Of a stretch of 6,582 nt of DNA, positions 1-6,582 are shown piece by piece. Within the stretch, counting starts at the first letter, position 1. Each line of letters begins with the position of its first letter. Below the pieces are notes generated by a model, which made no database searches, had not been told where the DNA came from, and saw only the letters and a list, made by a program, of their open reading frames with translations. The position numbers and the translations under genes were made by a program. This DNA is from CAZYJD01 sp964647785 (GTDB taxonomy: Bacteria; Bacteroidota; Bacteroidia; NS11-12g; UBA9320): the NCBI GenBank assembly GCA_964647785.1, contig CAZYJD010000100.1, positions 1-6,582 of the forward strand, in the 5' to 3' direction.

Positions 1-33
1 TTCACCCTAGGCAATAAATGCTCAATGTAATTA

Positions 34-1854
34 CTACTTCTTCTTTTTGCCTGTATACGGATCGATGCCTCTCTTTTTGGCCATGTCCTCTAGGCGCTTC
101 TGCATTCTGGATTTTTTCATACTCACAGGTTTCTTTTTGTTTTCCTGTATTTGCAAATGAATTTTCTCTTCATCAACAAAAAACTTGCGAATGATCCAGT
201 TTTGGGTGAAGGTAATCATGTTGGCCAGAAAGTAGTAATAACTCAAAGCAGCAGGATAATTATTGAAAAAGCCCAAGAACATGATCGGCATTACATAAGA
301 AATGATTTTCATCTGGCCGGTGGCACCAGTCATCTGATTATTCATCATGGTGTACAGAAATGTTGAAATGGTCATCAACAGCGTGAACATGCTCACGTGG
401 TCACCATAGAAAGGAATATTGAACCCGAGATTGAGAATGGAGTCATAAGTCGATAAATCATCTGTCCACCAGAGGGGCTCCTGGCGCAATTCAATGGAAG
501 ATGGAAAGAATCGAAACATTGCATACAGAATGGGCATCTGCACCAATAGCGGTAAGCAGCCGCCAAAAGGCGAGACCCCTGCCTTTTTGTAGAGCTTCAT
601 TTGCTCTGTTTGCATTTTCTGCATATCTCCGCCGGCGTTGGCTTTTAATTCGTCCAATTCTGGCTTGAGTACCCTCATTTTTGCCATCGACAAATAAGAG
701 CGATACATGAGTGGAAACAGCACCACCTTGATAGCTATGGTCAACAGGAGTATAATGATTCCATAACTGACGAAATAATTGTTGAGAAAATTGAATACAG
801 GAATCACCAGGAATCTGTTCACCCAACCAAAAATTCCCCAACCGAGCGGCACAATATTTTCCAGCCCCACTTTTGTTTTCTTCAACGTTTGGTAGTGATT
901 CGGGCCTATGTAAAATGCCATGTCATATGATGCTCTCGGATTTCCATCATAATGAAAGAGCAGTGAAGAGGTGATCTCTTTGATATAACTGTCATCTGTG
1001 GCATCTTTGGTCTCTACCACACTTCCCTCCTCTTCAAAACCATTTTTGGCAATAAGGGTGGTGTTAAAGAACTTCTGCTTGTAACTCACCCAATGAAGAT
1101 TGCCTTGAAGCTCCTCGCGGTCTTCTTTTCTTTCACTGATGTATTCAGCATCGTCTTCGTTTAAGTATTTGTAATAAACCGTGGAGTTCTCTCTTTCAGC
1201 CTGCAAAGTTTTCTCTTGATTCTGCAGTCGAGCTGACCAGTTGAGTTCAAAGTATTTATCTCTCAAAGCGAAATTAGATGCCGCATTTTCAAGTTCCAGA
1301 CGATAATCTAAGGTGTATTTATCTTTATTGAGCGTGTATACCTGCACCATTCTACCGCCTTCAGGAAGTTGATGCCAAAAACGCAGGACAGGTTCTTCAG
1401 CATGGATCTCGCTGCTATCAATCTGAAAATTCAATTGATCTGTTCTCAACATACCTGAACGCAAATTCATCAAGTAATAGAATTCTGATTGATCCCCCTC
1501 AAAAAGGACCAACTCATCAGATCCATAACGGGTGTACTCTTTCAGTCGTGCTTTATGAGGTCGGGCTCCTTTTGAGCTGAACACCACTTCCAATAATTCA
1601 TTCTCCATTCGAACAAAGGATTCAGGAAGGGTATCAATTGGGGCATTTATGCCTTCGGCGCTATCAGCTTTCAATGCAGACAATGAAGAGCTATCTTGCT
1701 GCATATCAGACATATTAGGGCTTTCTACAATTGCAGTACTGTCACCCGTCTTTTGTGAATTCTCTATGTCTTCAACGTTTTGCTTATTGATAAAGTAGAA
1801 CGCAATGAAAAGCACAAAAATGAGTACGTAACCAATGGTGGTATTTCTATCCAT
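34..1854 (-). CDS. yidC: Membrane protein insertase YidC (Oxa1 family), Bacteroidota type
   Basis: YidC inserts and folds inner-membrane proteins, alone or with SecYEG. The 606-residue product has an N-terminal membrane anchor (about 8-22), a Ser/Asp-rich linker (30-80), and a large periplasmic beta-sandwich domain (about 80-325) ending in the familiar FYIGP segment. The Oxa1 core follows, with membrane segments near 364-382, 430-450, 487-503, 517-530 and 533-555. Recognisable core motifs are YRSYLSMAKM, SPFGGCLPLLVQMPI and SIELRQEPLWW. The conserved groove arginine of E. coli YidC (R366) aligns with Lys376, another basic residue. The tail (556-606) is rich in Lys/Arg, as in YidC proteins thought to touch the ribosome. 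It is longer than E. coli YidC (548 aa). I chose the ATG at 1854 rather than the ATG at 1917: it gives the family's usual MDRNTTIGY-like start, and a promoter element lies inside the longer version. The gene ends with tandem stops, TAG TAA. Identity is secure. Confidence 0.97.
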   Translation of the reverse strand: MDRNTTIGYVLIFVLFIAFYFINKQNVEDIENSQKTGDSTAIVESPNMSDMQQDSSSLSALKADSAEGINAPIDTLPESFVRMENELLEVVFSSKGARPHKARLKEYTRYGSDELVLFEGDQSEFYYLMNLRSGMLRTDQLNFQIDSSEIHAEEPVLRFWHQLPEGGRMVQVYTLNKDKYTLDYRLELENAASNFALRDKYFELNWSARLQNQEKTLQAERENSTVYYKYLNEDDAEYISERKEDREELQGNLHWVSYKQKFFNTTLIAKNGFEEEGSVVETKDATDDSYIKEITSSLLFHYDGNPRASYDMAFYIGPNHYQTLKKTKVGLENIVPLGWGIFGWVNRFLVIPVFNFLNNYFVSYGIIILLLTIAIKVVLFPLMYRSYLSMAKMRVLKPELDELKANAGGDMQKMQTEQMKLYKKAGVSPFGGCLPLLVQMPILYAMFRFFPSSIELRQEPLWWTDDLSTYDSILNLGFNIPFYGDHVSMFTLLMTISTFLYTMMNNQMTGATGQMKIISYVMPIMFLGFFNNYPAALSYYYFLANMITFTQNWIIRKFFVDEEKIHLQIQENKKKPVSMKKSRMQKRLEDMAKKRGIDPYTGKKKK

Positions 1855-1869
1855 AATATAAATGAGGCG

Positions 1870-1877
1870 CAAAAGTA
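1870..1877 (-). promoter_or_regulatory. Candidate Bacteroidota -7 promoter element for yidC
   Basis: On the minus strand this reads TACTTTTG, a full match to the TAnnTTTG -7 box used by the primary sigma factor of Bacteroidota. It is followed by CGCC and then an AT-rich leader, with the yidC ATG 15 bases downstream, so the 5' untranslated region would be very short. A matching -33 TTTG at the usual spacing of roughly 19 bases is not present; a TTTG does occur 12 bases upstream, which is too close. It lies in the 119-bp gap after the glycosyltransferase genes, suggesting yidC has its own transcript. Confidence 0.55.
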
Positions 1878-1924
1878 AAGTTTCCTGCCCAAAAGCCTCG
1901 GTTTTTATGATGTTCATGGCCTAA

Positions 1925-1940
1925 AAGCTGATGAAAGCTT
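1925..1940 (-). terminator. Weak hairpin after the glycosyltransferase gene, possible terminator
   Basis: Minus-strand AAGCT and AGCTT can pair as a 5-bp stem around the 6-nt loop TTCATC, followed by two more T residues. It sits 33 bases beyond the stop of the second glycosyltransferase gene and ahead of the yidC promoter element, where a terminator would make sense. The stem is short and AT-rich, so this is only a tentative call. Confidence 0.2.
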
Positions 1941-1973
1941 ACTTGCATTTGGCAGACAAACATGTGCTCTGCG

Positions 1974-3095
1974 CTAAGGAAGAATTTCGAGCAATTGTTT
2001 GGCCGTACTCAGGGTTTCGAAAGCCTTGAGATTTTCTTGTCTTCTTCGCAACTCAGAAGGCGGAAAAGGCTTGTTGTAAAGGTTTTTAAGTTCTTTTTTG
2101 AATTCGTCGGCAGTTTTTGCCATCGCACAAAGGGACTTGAGCCCCGTACCGTTGACCATTTTAGGGTTCACCAGGCAATGCCTTCCTTTAAAAAGAACAT
2201 TGATCAATTTGAGCTTAATGCCAGTGCTTTGGTTGGTGAAAAGTACGTTGATTTGAGCACTTGATATGAGTTCGTGAATTTCTTTTGTACTGATATGATG
2301 GCGCAATTCAACCTGGGGATTAAGGGATGCTTGTCGCACCAATTCTTGAGGAGGCCGGTTTCCTGCGATGACCAAGGGTATTTCCAAATCGTTGAATACC
2401 TCCTTTAACAAAAACATGGCAGCCTCAGAGTTTTCGCACACATCAAGATTACAATGATAGAGGGCGAATTGTCCTTTACCATGTTGAATATCTACGCTCT
2501 CGTTGGAGTGAAATGGGGGTAAATACATTACATGGTTCCACCTCCTCTTAAAATAGGCTGTTTCATCCGGGGAAATGGCCAGGATGAGATTCGCATCTTT
2601 TAGAACCCTTTGATAGCGTTGAAGACGTTCAGACTCAACCCTGAAAAAATATTTCTTGAAATAATTTTTTTCAATCGCCTCTAAATGCTTGTAATAGTGA
2701 TGCTCAACATTATGCATGCGCACCATTTTAAACCTGCCTTCCAGTCTTTTATCAGATAAAAACGCTGTGGTATGCAATCCTTCGAATAAGATTGGCCAGT
2801 TGTTCTCCAGTAAGCGCTGCAACAATTCATCACTTTGCCGGCTAGTTACAATATATGGTCGCCGACCAAGAATTGGATTCTTATAAACCCTTCGCCGATA
2901 ATAATAGACTTTCTCGCAGTACTTCAACAACTCCTTGCTGTGCTCCCTGCCATATTCGTAACAATGTAAATGGATTCGAACACCCAGTTGATGAAGTGCC
3001 TTAATTTTAAAGAACACATCAATGACCCCACCATAGTCAGCAGGGTATGGCACATCAAAAGAAACGATATGCAATGACTTAGATGATGCTCTCAT
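1974..3095 (-). CDS. GT-B fold glycosyltransferase, divergent family 4-like
   Basis: Probable cytoplasmic glycosyltransferase moving a sugar from a nucleotide donor to a surface glycan or lipid carrier; donor and acceptor cannot be read from the sequence. The 373-residue product has no membrane segment. The N-terminal half opens with a glycine loop typical of GT-B enzymes (DVPYPADYGGVIDVF, 14-28), then EGLHTTAFL (105-113) and RMHNVEHHYY (126-135). The C-terminal donor-binding half has HCNLDVCENSEAAM (214-227), AGNRPP (244-249) and TGIKLKLINVLFKGRH (291-306). The last segment lies where GT4 enzymes carry the E-x7-E donor motif, but both acidic residues are absent; two lysines there (294, 296) could contact the diphosphate. 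The ATG lies 17 nt inside the preceding glycosyltransferase gene, which implies coupled translation. I recall similar proteins annotated only as 'glycosyltransferase' in Bacteroidota. Confidence 0.8.
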   Translation of the reverse strand: MRASSKSLHIVSFDVPYPADYGGVIDVFFKIKALHQLGVRIHLHCYEYGREHSKELLKYCEKVYYYRRRVYKNPILGRRPYIVTSRQSDELLQRLLENNWPILFEGLHTTAFLSDKRLEGRFKMVRMHNVEHHYYKHLEAIEKNYFKKYFFRVESERLQRYQRVLKDANLILAISPDETAYFKRRWNHVMYLPPFHSNESVDIQHGKGQFALYHCNLDVCENSEAAMFLLKEVFNDLEIPLVIAGNRPPQELVRQASLNPQVELRHHISTKEIHELISSAQINVLFTNQSTGIKLKLINVLFKGRHCLVNPKMVNGTGLKSLCAMAKTADEFKKELKNLYNKPFPPSELRRRQENLKAFETLSTAKQLLEILP

Positions 3096-4164
3096 AAAAG
3101 TTTATCAGTTGTTTTTCTTCATTCTCCCAATTGATCTCGGCACTGGCAAGCATGCAGTTGGCAGCAAGTTTTTCGCGCAAGCCTCTTTCATTTAACATTC
3201 GCTTGCAGGCATGCACCAATTCTTCCACTTGGGCATTTGCAAATATCATGCTTTCAAATTGTTTGTTGAGTTCGATGTACTCCGGAAACGGATTGGCAAT
3301 GGCCGGAAGTTGAGCATGCATATAATCGAAGCACTTGTTGTTTAGCGATAGGTAATAACTGAGTCCGGCAGGCTCCGAAACGTTTATTCCCGCCCATGCT
3401 CGGACGGTGAGCTTTCTTAACTCGTCTGGAGTAAGGTATCCGGTAAAGAGAACCTTATGCTCCAACTTTAGTTTTTTTACTCGTTCACGCAGCTCTTTGC
3501 TCAAGTCGCCTTCGCCGGCAATGAACAATTTTGCATCAACAAACTGCATGGCATCGATCATTTGTTCCAGGCCTCTGGATTTATTCAATGCCCCCTGATA
3601 AAGAAAAAAACGATCAGGATCGGGATCTCTTGCAATAGCCTTGGAAAGCAGCGGAGCATTTCTAACCACCTGCATATCGATTCCATAAGCATCTTGATAG
3701 TAAAGGGCCAATTGATGACCTACTGTGATACCGTATTGAATTTGGGGCAATATTTTACGCTCCAAATTCAACCATATTTGGCGGGTTGTTGGCCTACCTA
3801 TCAATTCAGGCACCTCAGTAAATATTTCATGGGCATCGTAAACCAATTTGGCCTTACTGAGGCGACTTTTAATAAAAGCCGGCAACAAGGTGTCAAGATC
3901 TACCGCATGAAGCACGTGGGCTTTTTTAGAGAGTAGAAGCAACAACAACCTCAGATTATATTCGATGTAAAAGCGTTTTCCCTTGGTCCAAAAACAACGG
4001 ATACGGGTTTGCTTCCAGGCTGTGGGCGTTAAAGGTTTACTGGTTTTTAATTCACGTCCAATCAGTTCTACTTCATAGCCTGCAGCAGCGAGGCTTCCAC
4101 AAATTCTGATCATGCGCTGATCAAAACTTAAATCATTAATAACCGTGCAGATGATTTTCTTCAC
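3079..4164 (-). CDS. GT-B glycosyltransferase, family 4-like (GTG start)
   Basis: Probable glycosyltransferase of the group-1/GT4 type, acting at the cytoplasmic side of the membrane in surface glycan assembly; the sugar is unknown. The 361-residue product starts MKKIICTVINDL and has the acceptor-domain motif NDLSFDQRMIR (10-20), HAVDLDTLLPA (86-96) and YDAHEIFTE (109-117). Its donor domain has YQGALNKSRGLEQMI (189-203), GEGDL (217-221) and SLNNKCFDYMHAQLPAIA (273-290). The last corresponds to the end of the E-x7-E region, with Asp280 in place of the usual second Glu. A short hydrophobic run (LLLLLLS, about 73-79) looks like a buried helix rather than a membrane span. The longest reading frame begins at a TTG at 4176, but the GTG at 4164 is preferred: it overlaps the recQ stop as GTGA and gives a normal MKK start. 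Downstream it overlaps the next glycosyltransferase by 17 nt. Confidence 0.85.
   Translation of the reverse strand: MKKIICTVINDLSFDQRMIRICGSLAAAGYEVELIGRELKTSKPLTPTAWKQTRIRCFWTKGKRFYIEYNLRLLLLLLSKKAHVLHAVDLDTLLPAFIKSRLSKAKLVYDAHEIFTEVPELIGRPTTRQIWLNLERKILPQIQYGITVGHQLALYYQDAYGIDMQVVRNAPLLSKAIARDPDPDRFFLYQGALNKSRGLEQMIDAMQFVDAKLFIAGEGDLSKELRERVKKLKLEHKVLFTGYLTPDELRKLTVRAWAGINVSEPAGLSYYLSLNNKCFDYMHAQLPAIANPFPEYIELNKQFESMIFANAQVEELVHACKRMLNERGLREKLAANCMLASAEINWENEEKQLINFYESII
4161..4164 (-). other. GTGA stop-start overlap coupling recQ to the glycosyltransferase
   Basis: On the minus strand these four bases read GTGA: the GTG is the preferred start of the glycosyltransferase and the TGA is the stop of the helicase gene. 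Such 4-nt overlaps are a classical sign of termination-reinitiation, meaning the downstream protein is made mainly by ribosomes that have just finished the upstream one. Confidence 0.65.
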
Positions 4165-6077
4165 TTCACTCTCCAATTCATTTGTCCATCGCGGTAGATC
4201 AGACCTTCATCGGCAAGCCATCTGATAATTTCAATTTCAATGGCTTTATTCTCTATCGTATCTCCTGTATTTTCAATGTCCCGAAGATCAAAGGGGTTAC
4301 CTTGGGGTATTTTTTTGATCGCAGTAGCTATTTGTCTCAACATTGAGGGCTTGAGCTTTTTCTCTTTAAACCGCTGGCAAATATCGCATTGTCCACAGTT
4401 ATCAGACAGATTTTCACCAAAATACCTCAATAAAATACGAGTTCGGCATTCATCTTTACTCTCTACATAGCGCAACATGGCGTTTGCTCGTTCCAGTGCA
4501 TTTTTGTGAAGTTGAGCGTACAGCTTTTCATCGATATGTGCCTTTTTCAATCGAGCGGAAGTCCAGGTGATGCTATCGCCTTGAATACGTTCTTCATATT
4601 GCACATAACCTTGATTGACTAATTTTTTCAGCATCTTATCCCAGGCGGGCCTGCTCAGCCCAGATTTTTCAGCCAATTTTGCTTCATCAATTTTCACAGC
4701 TTCTCTGTATACCAAACCACCGTAGATCCGCAGTAAAGTGCGAATGAACTGATCGCAATTTTGATCTTTCACCTGCAATTGATACATATCCTGATGGGAA
4801 GCTGAAATTTTGATTCTAGATCGATCCATAAAATCCTCGTTCATTCGGATCAATCCATGATGTTCAAGAACTCTGAGGGCATGCCATGCGAGGGCTGTTT
4901 TCAATCCTCTTGATTTACAAAAAACAGAGAAGTTAAAAGGAAAAACAACCCCCTCTCCTCCACCGACAGCCAAACCACAAAAATTGCCGAGGTCTTCATA
5001 CAACTGGCGTATCACAGCAAGCGAAGGGTATTGCAGGGCCACACGGTTCATCAGATTTCTTCGGTCGCCAACGTGGTGAAAAAGGTAACAACCGGAGGGT
5101 TGACCATCTCTTCCGGCCCTTCCGGCTTCTTGATAATAAGATTCTGGATCTTCAGGTATATCCATGTGAATAACACGGCGCACATCTGCTTTATCGATCC
5201 CCATACCAAAGGCATTGGTACAGACCATTATTTTTATCTTTCCTCTTTGCCAGTCTAGTTGTCTTTCATGGCGTTCATTTCCCGGTAAGCCCGCATGATA
5301 AAAGGTGCAAGAGAGATTGTTCTGGCTGAGGTAATTACTAATTTCTCTTGTTTGTATGCGACTGCGCACATAAACGATGGCACTCTCGGTTGACTCTTTA
5401 AGTGTTTCCAATAAATGACCGAACTTATTTTCCGTGGCAATAACCTTGTATTGAAGATTGTTACGATGAAACGACTTTCTAAACACTTTGCATTCTCTAC
5501 CGAGCGCAAGGTATTTTCGAATATCATCCAGTACGGGCTCGGTTGCTGTTGCCGTCAATGCAAGGGTGGTGGGCTTCCCGCACAATTGACGAAATTCGGA
5601 TATCTTCAAATACTCCGGACGAAAATTGTGCCCCCATTGTGAAATGCAATGGGCTTCATCCACAGCCAACAGACTTATTTTTATTCTACCAATGAAACTC
5701 TTAAAATCTCTTGATTGCAGACGTTCAGGTGAAACATACAATATTTTGTTGTGGCCTGATTCCGTGGCGTGCATGACATCCAATTGATCCATGCGCGACA
5801 TTCCGGCGTAAATGGCTGCGGCCGGTATACCTTTGGAAAGCAGGTTGTTTACTTGGTCTTTCATCAAAGCCACCAAAGGAGAAACCACAAGCGTTACATG
5901 TGGCAATAAGAGCGCAGGAATTTGAAAACAGATGGATTTCCCTCCGCCCGTGGGCAACAGCGCAATGGTAGGAATATGGTTCATCACACTCCCAATAATT
6001 TCCTCCTGCAAGGGTCTAAAATGCTCGTGCCCCCAATATTGCCTGAGTAGTTCTGCTGCTTTCTTTTCCTGCGACAT
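4161..6077 (-). CDS. recQ: RecQ-family ATP-dependent DNA helicase, rearranged C-terminal half, no HRDC
   Basis: A 638-residue superfamily 2, 3'-5' DNA helicase expected to act in recombination and replication-fork repair. All helicase motifs are intact: motif 0 FRPLQEE (20-26), Walker A TGGGKS (43-48, Lys47), Ia SPLVALMKDQV (66-76), DEAH (140-143) joined to the RecQ-specific aromatic loop SQWGHNFRPEY (146-156), III TATA (175-178), IV IVYVRSR (234-240), V GMGIDKADVRRVIH (291-304) and VI QEAGRAGRDG (316-325). The zinc-binding module (Cys544, 561, 564, 567, with LLRYFGE between) is not directly after motif VI as in E. coli RecQ (Cys380-403). About 175 residues intervene, seemingly containing two winged-helix-like segments (about 360-425 and 448-507). 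After the zinc module comes only a short winged-helix-like tail (about 578-638); HRDC is missing. Only 19 bp separate its ATG from the preceding stop. Family is certain; orthology to E. coli recQ is less so, and a second, canonical RecQ may exist elsewhere. Confidence 0.95.
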   Translation of the reverse strand: MSQEKKAAELLRQYWGHEHFRPLQEEIIGSVMNHIPTIALLPTGGGKSICFQIPALLLPHVTLVVSPLVALMKDQVNNLLSKGIPAAAIYAGMSRMDQLDVMHATESGHNKILYVSPERLQSRDFKSFIGRIKISLLAVDEAHCISQWGHNFRPEYLKISEFRQLCGKPTTLALTATATEPVLDDIRKYLALGRECKVFRKSFHRNNLQYKVIATENKFGHLLETLKESTESAIVYVRSRIQTREISNYLSQNNLSCTFYHAGLPGNERHERQLDWQRGKIKIMVCTNAFGMGIDKADVRRVIHMDIPEDPESYYQEAGRAGRDGQPSGCYLFHHVGDRRNLMNRVALQYPSLAVIRQLYEDLGNFCGLAVGGGEGVVFPFNFSVFCKSRGLKTALAWHALRVLEHHGLIRMNEDFMDRSRIKISASHQDMYQLQVKDQNCDQFIRTLLRIYGGLVYREAVKIDEAKLAEKSGLSRPAWDKMLKKLVNQGYVQYEERIQGDSITWTSARLKKAHIDEKLYAQLHKNALERANAMLRYVESKDECRTRILLRYFGENLSDNCGQCDICQRFKEKKLKPSMLRQIATAIKKIPQGNPFDLRDIENTGDTIENKAIEIEIIRWLADEGLIYRDGQMNWRVK

Positions 6078-6096
6078 CTGCCGCGGGCAAGTTAGA

Positions 6097-6582
6097 TTAT
6101 TTCATTAAAAAGACGATACCGCTGAACGTTCTAAATCGGGCATCTTCTGTGGTAATAAAACGGATTACATAGGTATATGCCCCTGCTTCAAGGGCATTTC
6201 CAAGATAAGTTCCATCCCACCCCATAGATGGATCAGAGCTTTCAAATAGCAGCTCTCCCCAGCGGTTATAAATCTTCATTTCAAATTGCTCATAATTGAT
6301 CAGAACAGGACGGAAAACTTCATTCAATCCATCGCCGTTTGGAGAGAAGGCCTCCGGAATATTCACATGACTAACACAGTTGCTTCCAATCGTAAAATCA
6401 TCGGTTCCTTCACAACCATCGGCGTTGGTAACGGTTACATTATAGGTGGTTTGCTTGCTTGCTTCAATTGACTGGCTCGTTTCACCATTTGGGAACCAGA
6501 GAAATTGCATACCCGGATTTCCTGCATCCAGTTTCAACTTAAAATTACCGCACAGAATGGTATCAGTGCCTAGATTAACCGC
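6097..6582 (-). CDS. C-terminal part of a secreted protein with T9SS type B sorting domain (partial)
   Basis: Only the last 161 residues are visible; the frame stays open to the window edge, so the start lies outside. Residues 1-66 look like one Ig/PKD-like adhesin repeat: LGTDTILC, LDAGNPG, FLW, then TYNVTVTNADGC. Cys11 and Cys57 are spaced to form a disulfide. From about 74 to 161 is the CHU_C / gliding-motility-associated C-terminal domain, now called the T9SS type B sorting domain. Its hallmarks are NIPEAFSPNGDGLNEVF (74-90), KIYNRWGELLFES (103-115), GWDGTY (121-126) and EAGAYTYVIRF (132-142). The domain directs export across the outer membrane by the type IX system; in Flavobacterium, type B substrates such as SprB depend on SprF-like partners. 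The full protein is likely a large, repeat-containing surface or extracellular protein. A TTG at 6537 is an internal codon, not a start. The gene ends 19 bp before recQ with no clear terminator between. Confidence 0.93.
   Translation of the reverse strand, partial: AVNLGTDTILCGNFKLKLDAGNPGMQFLWFPNGETSQSIEASKQTTYNVTVTNADGCEGTDDFTIGSNCVSHVNIPEAFSPNGDGLNEVFRPVLINYEQFEMKIYNRWGELLFESSDPSMGWDGTYLGNALEAGAYTYVIRFITTEDARFRTFSGIVFLMK

Noticed and set aside
1..33. Sequence beyond the yidC stop, checked for a terminator
   Set aside because: No stem-loop or T-run is visible; only the 6-bp palindrome CCTAGG, and the downstream gene is outside the window.
491..841. Open frame of 116 codons on the minus strand within yidC
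   Set aside because: Out of frame inside the conserved Oxa1 core of yidC, with low-complexity composition (RRRR, QQ) typical of a shadow frame.
1962..2264. Open frame of 100 codons on the plus strand
   Set aside because: It lies opposite a well-supported glycosyltransferase gene, shows no recognisable domain and has no promoter element; it is a shadow frame.
3562..3936. Open frame of 124 codons on the plus strand
   Set aside because: Antisense to the conserved glycosyltransferase coding region, with no family-like motif; chance frame.
5255..5527. Open frame of 90 codons on the minus strand within recQ
   Set aside because: Out of frame within the recQ motif III-V region, where the recQ frame carries conserved helicase residues.
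6079..6089. GC-rich inverted repeat TGCC-GCG-GGCA between the cargo gene stop and the recQ start, considered as a terminator or operator
   Set aside because: The stem is only 4 bp with a 3-nt loop and there is no T-run after it; not convincing as either.
6451..6464. Short tandem repeat, TTGCTTGCTTGCTT, in the T9SS cargo gene, considered as a phase-variation tract
   Set aside because: Only about 3.5 copies of a 4-bp unit; too short to expect slippage, and it encodes a normal stretch (EASKQ) of the repeat domain.

Overview
The window looks like chromosomal DNA of a member of the Bacteroidota (Flavobacteriia/Cytophagia-like). Three things point there: a C-terminal domain of the type IX secretion 'type B' (CHU_C, gliding-motility-associated) class, a YidC of the long Bacteroidota type with a Lys/Arg-rich tail, and a TAnnTTTG-type -7 promoter element 15 bases before the yidC start, with no clear Shine-Dalgarno sequences. 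Nothing in the sequence supports a genus-level call.

All five genes read leftward on the minus strand and fill almost the whole window. In order of transcription (right to left) they are: (1) the C-terminal end of a secreted or surface protein with a T9SS type B sorting domain, cut by the right window edge (6097-6582); (2) a RecQ-family DNA helicase of unusual domain order (4161-6077), beginning 19 bp after it; (3) a GT-B glycosyltransferase (3079-4164), whose best start is a GTG overlapping the recQ stop as GTGA; (4) a second, divergent GT-B glycosyltransferase (1974-3095), overlapping the previous gene by 17 nt; (5) the membrane protein insertase yidC (34-1854), set apart by 119 bp and with its own candidate promoter.

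The recQ-GT-GT block is tightly overlapped and is very likely one translationally coupled unit, possibly co-transcribed with the T9SS cargo gene. The two glycosyltransferases probably act in succession on a cell-surface glycan or glycolipid. The helicase has no obvious functional link to them. YidC is a housekeeping insertase that appears to be expressed separately.

No RNA gene, CRISPR array, insertion sequence or gene-free stretch longer than 119 bp was found. The region looks mostly like ordinary core genome. The points most worth a second look are the rearranged C-terminal half of the RecQ protein, the helicase-glycosyltransferase coupling, the non-canonical nucleotide-sugar motifs in both glycosyltransferases, and two start-site corrections (yidC and the first glycosyltransferase).
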